From: an uncultured Clostridia bacterium
GTDB taxonomy: Bacteria > Bacillota > Clostridia > Oscillospirales > Acutalibacteraceae
DNA length: 64,000 nucleotides
NCBI GenBank assembly: GCA_946184295.1
Contig: CAMHEZ010000002.1
Coordinates: forward strand, 1-64,000
Direction: 5' to 3'
Shown here: positions 44,856 to 54,397 of the stretch, piece after piece
How positions within the stretch are numbered: the first letter of the stretch is position 1
Layout of the letters: each line of letters begins with the position of its first letter
Notes under the pieces: model-generated
The model's database searches: none
The model's input: the letters and a program-made list of their open reading frames with translations, nothing else
What the model was told of the DNA's origin: nothing
Made by a program: the position numbers and the translations under genes

Positions 44856-46082
44856 TTAGAGATAGTTCATCGGGTTGACGGCCGTGCCGTTGATGCGAAT
44901 CTCGAAATGCAGGTGAGGTCCGGTGGAACGGCCTGTGGAACCGACCAAACCGATCTGCTGCGCTTTGGTGACTGACTGACCCACACTCACGCCGCGCTTG
45001 CTCATATGACCGTAGACCGTCATCTTTCCGCCGCCGTGGTCGATAATGACATAATTGCCGTAGCCGTTGGCGTTATAGGAACTGGTCACGACCTTGCCGC
45101 CGTTGGAAGCGATGATCTTGGCGCCGGTGGGAGCGCCGATGTCAATGCCTTTGTGGAAGCTGCTGACCTTTTTGCCCTGATAGGTGTAAGTACGGTTGCC
45201 ATAGGGCGATGTAATGCGCTTGTAACCCGGCGTCGGCCAGCCAAACGAACCGCCATAATAAGCCGTACTCTTGGAATTGGAAGTATTCTGGCTGATAAGG
45301 GCATCAAGCTGTGCCCTGGCCTGGGCCATTTGCAGGTCAATCTCGGCCTGCTTGGCCTTGTAAGCTGCCTCGTCCGCCTGAATCTGCTTCATCAGCTCCT
45401 CGGCTTCCTTCTGCTGCGCGTCAAGCTCGGTCTTCTTTTCGGCAAGCGCCGCCTTCTGCGCGTCGATTTCCTTCTTGTGCGCCTCGACAACGGCCTTCTT
45501 GTCCTGATAGCCCGCCTTGTCGCTCGTCAGCTCGTCGATCAAACCCTGGTCGTACTCCGCCATCGCTTCCAGGTAAACCATATTGGACATAAATTCCTGA
45601 ATGCCGTCGGAGCAAAGAATGACCTCCAAGCCGCCGGTCATATCGCCCGACATATAAATGGCTCTCATGCGATTCTTGAATTTTTCCTTGCTGGCTTCGA
45701 TCTCCTGATCCTTCTGGGCGATCTCAGCCTCAATACCCGCGATTTCCGCGTTGGCTGTCTCGATCTGGTTATTCACCGTGGCAATCTGCGTCTGCAAATT
45801 CTCCACCAGCTCGTTGACCAGATCCAATTGCTCCTGCGCGGCTGCCTTGCTTTTTTTCAGCGCGGACAGCTTGCTGGAGATGGTTTTCTGCTGACTTTCC
45901 AGCTGCGCCTGTTTGTTTTGCAGCTCGCTGGCCGTGGCCGCCGAGGCGGACAATCCCACCTTGCTGCCGACGGGCATCAACTCCACAGCCACTGCCATGA
46001 CAGACAGCACGACAATCAGGCTAATCATGATTTTGGCAACCGACAGCTTCGATTGCCGCTCTCTTATGGTTGAATCATTCAC
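44856..46082 (-). CDS. Coiled-coil M23 murein hydrolase of the FtsEX system (EnvC/PcsB/CwlO-like)
   Basis: 408 residues. A signal peptide is followed by a long coiled coil (about 45-275, rich in Gln, Glu, Lys and Ala) and an M23 metallopeptidase domain. The zinc ligands are intact: His310 and Asp314 in FHKGIDIG and His392 in HLHFEI. Such proteins are held inactive until FtsEX, in the membrane, moves the coiled coil. The GTG start overlaps the end of ftsX by eight nt and has GGGGGTG six bases upstream; ATG at 46100 is possible but lacks a good ribosome site. The position behind ftsEX strongly supports the role. Confidence 0.93.
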   Translation of the reverse strand: MNDSTIRERQSKLSVAKIMISLIVVLSVMAVAVELMPVGSKVGLSASAATASELQNKQAQLESQQKTISSKLSALKKSKAAAQEQLDLVNELVENLQTQIATVNNQIETANAEIAGIEAEIAQKDQEIEASKEKFKNRMRAIYMSGDMTGGLEVILCSDGIQEFMSNMVYLEAMAEYDQGLIDELTSDKAGYQDKKAVVEAHKKEIDAQKAALAEKKTELDAQQKEAEELMKQIQADEAAYKAKQAEIDLQMAQARAQLDALISQNTSNSKSTAYYGGSFGWPTPGYKRITSPYGNRTYTYQGKKVSSFHKGIDIGAPTGAKIIASNGGKVVTSSYNANGYGNYVIIDHGGGKMTVYGHMSKRGVSVGQSVTKAQQIGLVGSTGRSTGPHLHFEIRINGTAVNPMNYL

Positions 46083-46998
46083 CGATAACACCCCCGTCAT
46101 CTTTCAGGTATTTCCCGATGGATACGAAGCTTCCCAGCGAACCGGACACGATGCCCGCTCCGAGGAACGAAAGCAGCAGCCACAGGAAAATGCGCGAATA
46201 CGGCAGCGCGCCTGTCGTCATCACTTTATAGATGGCCGACGTAGCCGCCGAGTAAATATATGACACCAGCCCGAACGAAATCAGACCGGCGGCCATACCA
46301 ATGACAATGCCCTCCACAAGGAACGGCATGCGGATAAACCAGTCAGTGGCACCCACCGACTTCATGATGGTGATCTCCAGCTTTCTCACATACATGGTCA
46401 GTTTAATGGTATTCGTGATGATAAACAGCGAAACCACCAGCAGCAGTCCCACAATCCAGACGCCCACCACGGCGACCGTCTTGTTGATGCCCTCCAGCTG
46501 CTTGGCGTACTCGCGGTTTTCCCGCACACGGTAAACCACATCCAAACTTTTGAGCTGCTCAACCGTGACCTCATAGCGGGTCTGATCCTTAAAGCTGACC
46601 TTATAGGCGTTGGGCAGGATATTGGTGGTGTCGCCGAGAATCTCTTCGATTTCTTCCTTCTTGTCAAAGCGATCCATCAGCGCCTTGAAGCCGTCATCTC
46701 TGGACACAAACTCGATACTGTTCGGGTCCACGTTGTCGATGCTTTTCAGCATTCTTTCCACGTCTTCTCTGGTGTAGGAGGCGTCGCTGCCGCTCACCGT
46801 GTCCTTGAGGAACACCATCACGACATTCTGATCTTCCAGCCACTCCATCGCGTAATTGAGGTTGAGCGAAACCAGAATTGCACTGCCCATCAGCACCAGA
46901 CAACACACCAGCACGCCGATGGAAGCGAGCGTCATCAGGCGGTTGATCCACGCGCTGCGCAGACCTTCGCGCACCAGATATTTGAAGTTATTAAACAT
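46075..46998 (-). CDS. ftsX: Cell-division ABC permease FtsX
   Basis: 307 residues. Four membrane helices (near 20-45, 172-200, 225-250 and 270-295), with a large extracellular loop between the first two (about 50-170). It transmits ATP-driven changes in FtsE to a peptidoglycan hydrolase outside, here most likely the M23 protein coded next. The start overlaps ftsE by eight nt and translation is coupled. Confidence 0.96.
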   Translation of the reverse strand: MFNNFKYLVREGLRSAWINRLMTLASIGVLVCCLVLMGSAILVSLNLNYAMEWLEDQNVVMVFLKDTVSGSDASYTREDVERMLKSIDNVDPNSIEFVSRDDGFKALMDRFDKKEEIEEILGDTTNILPNAYKVSFKDQTRYEVTVEQLKSLDVVYRVRENREYAKQLEGINKTVAVVGVWIVGLLLVVSLFIITNTIKLTMYVRKLEITIMKSVGATDWFIRMPFLVEGIVIGMAAGLISFGLVSYIYSAATSAIYKVMTTGALPYSRIFLWLLLSFLGAGIVSGSLGSFVSIGKYLKDDGGVIGE

Positions 46999-47677
46999 AG
47001 TAATCGACCTCCGGACCGCTGTCAGCTACCAGCTCCCCATTCTGTATCTCAATGATACGGCGGCGGAATTTTCTGACCAAAGCGTGTTCGTGCGTTACCA
47101 TGAGAATCGTCGTGCCGTTGTTGCGGTTGATCTGATTGAGCATATCCACGATTTCAAAACTCATGCGGGGGTCAACGTTGCCCGTCGGCTCGTCCGCGAT
47201 GATGAGAGCGGGATTGTTGATGAGCGCCCGCGCCAGACCGACGCGCTGCTGCTCGCCGCCCGAAAGCTCGTTCGGGAAGCACTTGGCCTTGTCGTTGAGA
47301 CCCACATGCGCCAGCACATACGGCACCTTCTTGCGAATGGCCTTGGTACTCGCGCCCGTCACACGCATGGCAAAAGCGACGTTGTCAAACACCGTCATAT
47401 TGGGAATCAGGCGGAAATCCTGAAACACCATGCCCAGCGTGCGCCGATAATAGGGAATGTCCCGGTGGCGCAGTGTGGAAAGCCGCGTGTTGTTGACGAT
47501 GACCTCGCCGCTGTTGGGCGTTTCCTCACGCATGAGAATCTTGAGCAGCGTGGATTTGCCCGCGCCTGAAGAACCCACGATGAACACAAATTCGCCCTCA
47601 TTCACCCGCAGGCTGAGATCGCGCAGCGCCTTTGTCCCGTTGTCATAGGTTTTATACACATTACGAAATTCTATCAA
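46991..47677 (-). CDS. ftsE: Cell-division ABC ATPase FtsE
   Basis: 228 residues. Walker A GSSGAGKST, signature LSGGEQQRVGLARALI, Walker B ALIIADEPTGNVD and switch His in VTHEH. Typical FtsE opening MIEFRNVYKTYDNGTKALRDLSLRV. Works as an ATP-driven motor for FtsX in septal wall hydrolysis. First gene of ftsE-ftsX-M23 operon; a -10-like TATAAT at 47837-47842 and a palindrome lie upstream. Confidence 0.97.
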   Translation of the reverse strand: MIEFRNVYKTYDNGTKALRDLSLRVNEGEFVFIVGSSGAGKSTLLKILMREETPNSGEVIVNNTRLSTLRHRDIPYYRRTLGMVFQDFRLIPNMTVFDNVAFAMRVTGASTKAIRKKVPYVLAHVGLNDKAKCFPNELSGGEQQRVGLARALINNPALIIADEPTGNVDPRMSFEIVDMLNQINRNNGTTILMVTHEHALVRKFRRRIIEIQNGELVADSGPEVDYYV

Positions 47678-47836
47678 TCTCTATCATTCACCTTTCAGCA
47701 ATCCGCGGCAGTCCGCCGCACAACAGGCAAAAAGCCGGATTTACGCGATAAACCGCTTCTTGTCAGGCTTGCCGTCAAGCCCGATGACACAAAAACAGCC
47801 GGTGGAAAAGCCTCCCCCACCAACATTTACAAGTCA

Positions 47837-47880
47837 ATTATAATATAGAAAAACGGGTGAAGTGTTACAGAATTGTAACA
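47837..47880 (-). promoter_or_regulatory. Putative promoter and operator of ftsE
   Basis: TATAAT on the minus strand (47842-47837) without a good -35. Just upstream is the perfect inverted repeat TGTTACA-N4-TGTAACA (47863-47880), placed where a regulator could cover the -35 region. Confidence 0.45.
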
Positions 47881-48001
47881 ACGAACGGCAGTCAAAAAAT
47901 CTACACCGCAACATCACATATAAAAAAATACCCATGAGGAGGAATTTTTTGATTCACTTTGTTATCATTTTGACAATTCAAAAAAACTTCCCGAAAATCC
48001 C

Positions 48002-48030
48002 TTTGCAAATCCCCCTCCGTGTGCTACAAT
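48002..48030 (+). promoter_or_regulatory. Promoter of map
   Basis: TTTGCA, 17-nt spacer, TACAAT with TGC before it (extended -10). Leader about 28 nt. Confidence 0.65.
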
Positions 48031-48064
48031 AGTACTCATGACTGAAAGGAGACTTACAACCATC

Positions 48065-48937
48065 ATGAGTAAAATCGGAAGAAACGACCCTTGCTGGTGC
48101 GGCAGCGGCAATAAATACAAAAAATGCCATCTGGATTTTGATCGCAAGCTCAGCACATTCCGCGGTATGGGCGCTGAAGTACCCACCCACGGCCTCATCA
48201 AGACCCCTGCCCAGATTCAGGGCATCAAGGAGAGCGCCAAGATCAACATCGCCGTGCTGGATTATGTAGCCGCCCATATCAAGGCCGGCGTTACCACCGA
48301 AGAGATCGATCAGTGGGTCTATCAGGAAACCGTCAAGCGCGGCGGCATTCCCGCGCCGCTCCACTACGAAGGCTATCCCAAGAGCGTCTGCACCTCCATC
48401 GACAATGTCGTCTGCCACGGCATTCCCTCCCCCGACAGAGTGCTCAAAGAGGGCGACATCATCAACGTGGACTGCTCTACCGAACTCAACGGCTACTTCT
48501 CGGATTCCTCCAGAATGTTCTGCATCGGCGAGGTCTCCCCCGAAAAGAAGCGTCTCGTAGAGATCACCAAACAAAGTCTCTCCGTCGGACTGGAACACGT
48601 CAAGCCCTGGGGCTTCCTCGGCGATATGGGCAGTGCCATCAATGAATTTGCCACCGCCAACGGCTACAGCGTCGTGCGCGACATCGGTGGCCACGGCATC
48701 GGACTGGCATTTCATGAGGACCCGTGGGTTAGTTATGTCTCACTACCCGGTACTGAAATGCTGATGGTACCCGGCCTCTGCTTCACCATCGAACCGATGA
48801 TTAACATGGGTACATACGAAATCTATGAGGACGAGGACGACGGCTGGACCATCTATACGGAGGACGGCCAGCCCTCCGCCCAATGGGAAATTCAGGTGGT
48901 CGTCACGGAGGACGGCTACGAAATTCTCTCCTATTAA
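48065..48937 (+). CDS. map: Methionine aminopeptidase with N-terminal SEC-C zinc motif
   Basis: 290 residues. Residues 1-25 contain the SEC-C motif (GRNDPCWCGSGNKYKKCH), which binds zinc. The remainder is a type I MetAP with metal ligands in NVDCSTELNGYFSDSSR (two Asp), GHGIG (His), FTIEPM (Glu) and QWEIQVVVTEDG (Glu). It removes initiator Met from nascent chains. SEC-C-fused forms are known in Clostridia; the motif probably helps ribosome binding. The AAAGGAG box is 13 bases before this ATG; the ATG at 48038 lies too close to the promoter. Confidence 0.96.
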   Translation: MSKIGRNDPCWCGSGNKYKKCHLDFDRKLSTFRGMGAEVPTHGLIKTPAQIQGIKESAKINIAVLDYVAAHIKAGVTTEEIDQWVYQETVKRGGIPAPLHYEGYPKSVCTSIDNVVCHGIPSPDRVLKEGDIINVDCSTELNGYFSDSSRMFCIGEVSPEKKRLVEITKQSLSVGLEHVKPWGFLGDMGSAINEFATANGYSVVRDIGGHGIGLAFHEDPWVSYVSLPGTEMLMVPGLCFTIEPMINMGTYEIYEDEDDGWTIYTEDGQPSAQWEIQVVVTEDGYEILSY

Positions 48938-48940
48938 CTC

Positions 48941-48984
48941 AAAAATCTCTCCCATGCGCCGTGCGGTATGCGGGAGAGATTTTT
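48941..48984. terminator. Bidirectional terminator after map
   Basis: Perfect arms AAAAATCTCTCCC / GGGAGAGATTTTT, shared with the converging deacetylase gene. Confidence 0.9.
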
Positions 48985-48989
48985 TTAAA

Positions 48990-50108
48990 CTAAAAATTGT
49001 GATGGACAGCATAACTGTCAAGCTGCAATCCTTCCATCTTGTAGCCCTGCGCGTAAATATATTCGATCATCTCGGGCAACGCCTCCACCGTCGTGCGCTT
49101 GGAGCCGCCGCTGTCGTGCATCAGAATATCCGGCTTGCGATATTTCGTCAGGTCGCGCTTGACATTCGCCACAATCTTGTCAGGGTCAAGGTTGTTGTGC
49201 GCCGCGTCCTCCGAATCCACATTCCAGTCGTGATAGGCATATCCCCGTTTGGTGGCACTTTCCTTGAGCGTCGGCATGAGATCCTGCGAGTAGTGCCGGC
49301 TAACGGTGTTGCTCGACCCGCCGGGAAAACGCATGATTTTGGAATGTACGCCGGTGACGGAATACACATAACTGTCAATGCGTGCAAGATCATTGAAGAA
49401 CGCTTTTTCGCTGCGGTAAATCTTGGCATAATCATGGGAGTATGTGTGCAGCGCGATGGTGTGGCCTCTGTCCACAATTGCCTTGTATTTGTCCGCCATG
49501 TCCTTGTGATAGATGACAAAGAATGTCGCCTTGACATTGTAGTAATCCAGAATATCCAGAATGTCCTCCGTGTTGCTGGAAGGGCCGTCGTCAAATGTCA
49601 GATAGGCGATATGCCCCTCTTTGGGCGGCGTGAAATTGATATAGTGTTCGTTGGGGAGCCTGAGTGAAACCTTCTCCTCCTCGGAACTGATGGGAACCGG
49701 CTCCGGTTCCGATTCATTGCTTACCGGTTCTGGTAAGGACACACCTTCTTCCGAAGAAACGGCCTCCTCCTCGGAAGCAACCGGTGTTTCCGAGGACGTT
49801 TCGGTATAGTACGAAAGCCACACATTGGCCGCCGTATCCACGGCCTCACTCCCGCCGTCGGAAGCGGTATCGGACGCGCTTACCCAGCGGTAGCGCAGGC
49901 CGCCGCTGTCTTTGACGGCGGATTTTTTCCGCAAGGACCCGCTCTCCGCCGCACCGTCACTGCGCGACACAACGCTGTGAGCTGTGAGCTGCCCGGCATT
50001 TTCCCGCACGTCGGTCAACGCGATGGCAAAGCACCCCAACAAAAACGCCGCCGTCAAAATCATGGGAATATAGACAGACAAACCGGCGCCGTCGTTTTTT
50101 TGTGACAA
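48990..50108 (-). CDS. Membrane-anchored polysaccharide deacetylase (paralogue 1)
   Basis: 372 residues. A short cytoplasmic start and one membrane helix (about 11-32), then a Ser/Glu/Pro-rich linker of about 125 residues, then a NodB domain (about 165-360). Metal and catalytic residues are present: TFDDGPSSNT (Asp pair), HTYSHDYAKIY, RFPGGSSN, DWNVDSED and MHDSGG. It should act on the outside on peptidoglycan or another N-acetylated glycan. TTG start, six bases after GAGAAGGA. Tandem paralogue of the next gene, with closely similar catalytic domain but unrelated linker. Confidence 0.92.
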   Translation of the reverse strand: MSQKNDGAGLSVYIPMILTAAFLLGCFAIALTDVRENAGQLTAHSVVSRSDGAAESGSLRKKSAVKDSGGLRYRWVSASDTASDGGSEAVDTAANVWLSYYTETSSETPVASEEEAVSSEEGVSLPEPVSNESEPEPVPISSEEEKVSLRLPNEHYINFTPPKEGHIAYLTFDDGPSSNTEDILDILDYYNVKATFFVIYHKDMADKYKAIVDRGHTIALHTYSHDYAKIYRSEKAFFNDLARIDSYVYSVTGVHSKIMRFPGGSSNTVSRHYSQDLMPTLKESATKRGYAYHDWNVDSEDAAHNNLDPDKIVANVKRDLTKYRKPDILMHDSGGSKRTTVEALPEMIEYIYAQGYKMEGLQLDSYAVHHNF

Positions 50109-50224
50109 AATCAATCCTTCTCTCTGTTGCAAACCTTTTCACCCAATAGCTTACCACACAAACGCTCTGAAACGTCAGATTTCAAAATCATTTTACAAAG
50201 TAAAATTTTACTTATCGGAGCCGC

Positions 50225-51331
50225 TCAACCGTGACGAATCACCTTGGAATCCTCTGTGATGCGCTCCATCTCGTACCCTTCGGAGCGGATATATTCAATA
50301 ATGCTCGGCAACGCCTCTACCGTGGTCTGCTTCATCTTGCCGGTGTCGTGCATGAGAATGTTGGATTTGCGGCTGTTGGTGAGCCGCGACTTGACATTAT
50401 CCAGCAGCACCTGCGGATCGCGGTTGTTGCCGCTGGCGTCGGTGCTGTCAACATTCCAGTCGTGATAGCTGTAGCCGCGTTTCACCACATCTTCCTTCAG
50501 CGTTTTCATAATGCCCTTGCAGTACTTGTTACTGATGGTATTGCTGGAGCCGCCGGGGAAACGAATAATCTTGGAATCCACGCCCGTCACATCATACACA
50601 TAATCATGAATCTTCGTGAGATCGTCAAAATACGCGTCCTCACTCGCATAAATCTTGCGGTAATTATGCGTATAGCTGTGCAGCGCAATGGTGTGGCCCC
50701 GCTCCACAATCGCCTTGTATTTGCTCTCCATATTCTTATGGTAAATGACAAAGAAGGTCGCCTTTACATTGTATTGATCCAGAATATCCAGGATCTTTTC
50801 GGTATTCTCCGAAGGGCCGTCGTCAAACGTGAGATACGCGACCCGGCGCCTGTCCGACTGCTCTGCCTTGGCTGTCGTGGTGGTTGTGGCGGTTGCCGTT
50901 GTCTCCGCCGCGGAAACGGTGGTGCTTTCACTGGGCGCCTCACTCGCCGAATCGGTAGGTACTGTCATGGATACAATGGTTGAGACGGCAGCCTGTCCGG
51001 TTTCTGTTGCAGTCGTTGCGGCCGTTGTCGCGGCGGCTTCCGTCACTTTATGCCAGAAACTGTCCCGATCGTTTTCTGCTGTCGATGTGGCGGCGGTCTC
51101 CTCCTTGGTAATCACATAATACTTGATGCCGTTACGCCCCTCGGTTTCCACAAGGGAAAAGCCGTCTTTCAGCTCGATATCAAAGGCGGAAACCTTATCC
51201 ACCGCCGTACCCCTGCGCACATTGGCCGGCATGATCGTCGTCAGTGCCGCCGCAAAGCATCCAAACACCACCACAAACATGATGATAATCAGCACATACT
51301 CGCGTCCCCGATTGGTTTTCTTTCCCATCAT
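50225..51331 (-). CDS. Membrane-anchored polysaccharide deacetylase (paralogue 2)
   Basis: 368 residues, same plan as paralogue 1: membrane helix (12-33), a Thr/Ala/Ser-rich linker (about 75-165), NodB domain with TFDDGPSENT, HSYTHNYRKIY, RFPGGSSN, DWNVDSTD and MHDTGK. It lies upstream of paralogue 1 with a 116-nt gap, and the pair most likely arose by tandem duplication. AAAGG before ATG. Substrate unknown; both resemble peptidoglycan deacetylases of the PgdA/PdaA type. Confidence 0.92.
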   Translation of the reverse strand: MMGKKTNRGREYVLIIIMFVVVFGCFAAALTTIMPANVRRGTAVDKVSAFDIELKDGFSLVETEGRNGIKYYVITKEETAATSTAENDRDSFWHKVTEAAATTAATTATETGQAAVSTIVSMTVPTDSASEAPSESTTVSAAETTATATTTTTAKAEQSDRRRVAYLTFDDGPSENTEKILDILDQYNVKATFFVIYHKNMESKYKAIVERGHTIALHSYTHNYRKIYASEDAYFDDLTKIHDYVYDVTGVDSKIIRFPGGSSNTISNKYCKGIMKTLKEDVVKRGYSYHDWNVDSTDASGNNRDPQVLLDNVKSRLTNSRKSNILMHDTGKMKQTTVEALPSIIEYIRSEGYEMERITEDSKVIRHG

Positions 51332-51500
51332 CCATCACCTTTACACATCCACATAATTCACGACGATAAACCTTCCTTCGTCTGCCTTTTATCATAACAC
51401 ATATTCATTAAAAAGTAAATAGTGATTGCATATTTTTTACCATTTGTTATCTTTTTTTTTCTTTTACTTCATATTTTTTTCAAAAAATTGTCGTTCATGA

Positions 51501-51529
51501 TTGACAAATTTTATCATACAGTCTATAAT
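51501..51529 (+). promoter_or_regulatory. Perfect consensus promoter of the acyltransferase gene
   Basis: TTGACA, 17-nt spacer, TATAAT, about 70 nt before the start codon. It matches the housekeeping sigma consensus at all twelve positions. Confidence 0.85.
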
Positions 51530-51606
51530 AAATTTGTAATGGTGCGCAAGAACGCCATGCTTGCCGCCTTGACACAATCTTTTTATGTTTGGTGGTATCA
51601 AAAAAT

Positions 51607-52791
51607 ATGGAAAAAACCCGAAGTAAACGAAACGGAACCTTGGAATTTTGGCGGTTTGTCTTTTGTGTGTTCATTCTGCTGTTTCACGCGGGCAAATATG
51701 TGTTTGGTCAGCCTTCCACGCAGCACGGTGTATTCTTTGCCTTCTTCCCGCACGGGTCGATCGGTGTGGAGTTCTTTTTCCTGCTGACAGGGCTGTTTCT
51801 GGCCATGAGCGCCGAAAAACAGTGCAAGCGTCAGCCCGAAGGCTACAGCCTCGGCGATGAAACCGTCCGGTATGTCTGGAAGAAATACTGTTCCATTTTC
51901 CCCTATCATCTGATTGCTTTTATCACGCTGTTTGTCATCACGCTTTCCATGGACACCTACGACTGGTTCCACGCGCTGCTGCTCTTTATCAATTCCATTC
52001 CGGGCCTTTTCCTGGTGCAGATGTCGGGCGTTCCCTCTGTCAATCTCAATCATGTAGAGTGGTATCTTTCGGTGATGATGATTGCCATTGCCATCGTCTA
52101 TCCCCTGTGCCGCAGATATTATGACGCTTTTACCCGCATTGTGGCGCCTGTGGGCGGTCTCATGATCCTCGGCTACCTCGGCGTCACCTGCAACCGTCTT
52201 ACCGGCATCACCAATTGGGAGGGACATTTTTACCGCGGCTTTCTGCGGGGGCTGGCCGAGATTCTGATCGGCGCGTTCTGTTACGCCTTCGTCAAAAATT
52301 ATCTCGCCCCGCTGAGAGAAAAAATCGGCGGCTTCCGCCGTCTGCTGCTCACGCTGCTGGAATGGGTATCCTACACCGTTGTCATTTTCTTTGCGATCAT
52401 GACCTTCCCTCCGCAGTACGAGTTCGCCGCACTGTTCTTTATCTTTGTGGCTGTGTCACTCTCTTTCAGCGACCTGACCTATTCCGGCGCACTCCTCAAC
52501 AATCCGGTGTCGATGTTTCTGGGTCGCTTCAGTCTGGTGGTCTATCTCACCCAGGTCGCAGCCATTAAAATCGCCACGCAGCTGCTGGTCGATCTGGACG
52601 ACAGCGGCAAGGTCTGGGCAATCGTCATTCTGACCCTGATCTTCTCGATTGTCACCCTCATCGCAGGCGATATCTGCATGAAGCTCTCCGGCTCACGCAA
52701 AAAGCAGCCCCCGGAGCTGCCCATGCCGCCCGCCGCTTCCACAGGCATTCCTGCCGACACGCCGCAGGAAGCCGGCTCGGAAAATCAATAA
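51607..52791 (+). CDS. Acyltransferase 3 family membrane protein
   Basis: 394 residues with about ten membrane helices. The first helix pattern LEFWRFVFCVFILLFHAGKY carries the conserved Arg and His of the acyltransferase-3 family, which O-acylates surface sugars such as peptidoglycan, teichoic acid or exopolysaccharide. The C-terminal 30 residues are Pro/Ala-rich and cytoplasmic. The start MEKTRSKR has GGTGG ten bases upstream. Next to two deacetylases, which suggests a shared cell-envelope role, though it is in its own transcript. Confidence 0.9.
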   Translation: MEKTRSKRNGTLEFWRFVFCVFILLFHAGKYVFGQPSTQHGVFFAFFPHGSIGVEFFFLLTGLFLAMSAEKQCKRQPEGYSLGDETVRYVWKKYCSIFPYHLIAFITLFVITLSMDTYDWFHALLLFINSIPGLFLVQMSGVPSVNLNHVEWYLSVMMIAIAIVYPLCRRYYDAFTRIVAPVGGLMILGYLGVTCNRLTGITNWEGHFYRGFLRGLAEILIGAFCYAFVKNYLAPLREKIGGFRRLLLTLLEWVSYTVVIFFAIMTFPPQYEFAALFFIFVAVSLSFSDLTYSGALLNNPVSMFLGRFSLVVYLTQVAAIKIATQLLVDLDDSGKVWAIVILTLIFSIVTLIAGDICMKLSGSRKKQPPELPMPPAASTGIPADTPQEAGSENQ

Positions 52792-52805
52792 ATCCCAGAG
52801 TCGTC

Positions 52806-52855
52806 AAAAGCCCTGTATCTTTTCAGCCTATCATACGAAAAGATACAAGGCTTTT
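52806..52855 (+). terminator. Terminator of the acyltransferase gene
   Basis: Arms AAAAGCCCTGTATCTTTT / AAAAGATACAAGGCTTTT (one mismatch), then further T residues. Confidence 0.85.
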
Positions 52856-52911
52856 TTGCCGCCACTTAGCAACTATAGAACTAACAACGACAACGACACA
52901 AACACGAAAAA

Positions 52912-52945
52912 GGCCCGGCATGAACCGCTTGATTCATGCCGGGCC
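52912..52945 (-). terminator. Terminator of ftsZ
   Basis: Perfect 13-bp stem GGCCCGGCATGAA / TTCATGCCGGGCC with TTTTTC on the minus side, 43 nt after the ftsZ stop. Confidence 0.9.
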
Positions 52946-52988
52946 AGGATGGATAATCGCGTAAACTAAGTAAAAGATAAGGACAAGT

Positions 52989-54119
52989 TTACTTGTTACG
53001 GCCGAAAATTGTCATAATGTCGAAGTAATCATCGTCATTCTTCTCGTTGATCGTCGAGCCTGTCCCTGCGGGGGCCGCCGGATTGACCTTGGGCTGTGCC
53101 TTCTTGGCAGCCGACTTGGGAGCGTTGACAGGCGCGGCTGTCTGCTCGACCTTCTCGGGGTCCACAGAGAAACCAGTAGCAATGACGGTGACTCTCATCT
53201 CATCGTCCATGTTCTCATCGAACGCTGCGCCCCAGATGATGGTGGCGTCAGGATGAGCAGCCTTGGTAATCATGGTGGAAGCCACATCGACTTCTTCGAG
53301 GTTGATGTCATTGGAAGAGGTGATGTTGATGATAACGCCTCTCGCGCCGTTGATAGAAGTCTCAAGGAGCGGGCTGGAAATGGCGGCATGCGCTGCCATG
53401 GAGGCCTTCTCCTTGCCCTGCGCGGAACCGACGCCCATATGCGCGTAACCTGCGTCCTTCATAACAGCGGTGACATCGGCGAAGTCGAGGTTGACCAAAC
53501 CGGGGCTGTTAATCAGATCGGAAATGCTCTGCACGCCCTGACGAAGCACGTCGTCGGCGATGGTGAACGCATTTGCAAGGGTAATCTTCTGGTCAGAGAC
53601 CAGCTTGAGTCTTTCGTTGGGAATCACCACGAGGGAATCCACATGCTCACGGAGCGCGGCAATGCCGGCTTCGGCCTGCTCCATACGTCTTCTGCCTTCA
53701 AAGGCAAAAGGCTTGGTGACAATACCAACCGTGAGGATACCCATCTCCTTGGCGATCTCAGCGATCACAGGAGCCGCACCCGTACCGGTGCCGCCGCCCA
53801 TACCGGCGGTGATGAACACCATATCGGTGCCTCTGAGGGCTGCCTCGATATCTTCCTTGCTCTCCTCGGCGGCACGCTGGCCTCTGGCGGGGTCAGCACC
53901 GGCGCCCTTGCCCTTGGTGATCTTCTCACCGATCTGAATCTTGTGAGTTGCCTGCGAACGGTGGAGAGCCTGTACGTCTGTATTTATAGAGATAAATTCA
54001 ACGCTGTTCACACCCATCTGAATCATACGGTTGACAGCGTTTCCGCCGCCGCCGCCTGCGCCGATTACTTTGATTTGAACAACGTTGTTTTCGTAGTCCT
54101 GATCGAATTCAAATGCCAT
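52989..54119 (-). CDS. ftsZ: Cell division GTPase FtsZ
   Basis: 376 residues. Polymerises into the Z ring. GTP-binding GGGTGTG at 108-114, T7 loop segment [11 protein letters not shown]. The variable linker (about 320-358) is Ala/Pro/Lys-rich, and the end [14 protein letters not shown] corresponds to the conserved C-terminal peptide that binds membrane tethers. AGGAGG lies eight bases before the start. It ends the division cluster and has its own promoter; ftsA is not found next to it, as is common in Clostridia using SepF or other anchors. Confidence 0.98.
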   Translation of the reverse strand: MAFEFDQDYENNVVQIKVIGAGGGGGNAVNRMIQMGVNSVEFISINTDVQALHRSQATHKIQIGEKITKGKGAGADPARGQRAAEESKEDIEAALRGTDMVFITAGMGGGTGTGAAPVIAEIAKEMGILTVGIVTKPFAFEGRRRMEQAEAGIAALREHVDSLVVIPNERLKLVSDQKITLANAFTIADDVLRQGVQSISDLINSPGLVNLDFADVTAVMKDAGYAHMGVGSAQGKEKASMAAHAAISSPLLETSINGARGVIINITSSNDINLEEVDVASTMITKAAHPDATIIWGAAFDENMDDEMRVTVIATGFSVDPEKVEQTAAPVNAPKSAAKKAQPKVNPAAPAGTGSTINEKNDDDYFDIMTIFGRNK

Positions 54120-54294
54120 GAATACTTCCTCCTGTACCGGAAATGCACGACGGAAAAATGCTCCCGCCCATTTCCTTTCACTTCTTAAACTTGTCCTTGA
54201 GTAATACTATACCTCTTTACGCAACAAATTTCAATATCTTTTTTGTTAAAAAGAACAAACTCGACAACAAAATTTTCTTTCACTGTTATCCACA

Positions 54295-54328
54295 ATTATA
54301 TGCAAAATGACAAGTGTTTGACAAACAC
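54295..54328 (-). promoter_or_regulatory. Promoter of ftsZ with overlapping palindrome
   Basis: Minus strand TTGTCA, 18-nt spacer, TATAAT; leader about 170 nt. The -35 lies within the palindrome GTGTTT-GAC-AAACAC (54314-54328), which could be an operator. Confidence 0.55.
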
Positions 54329-54397
54329 AATTTTTCTCTATCCGAAAAGCGCGCAAATCAGGCATTTTCAACAATTGCACCACCGTGGAGGCGTCAC

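Noticed and set aside
51422-51787. Plus-strand frame of 121 codons before the acyltransferase gene
   Set aside because: Covers the promoter itself and overlaps the acyltransferase start in another frame.
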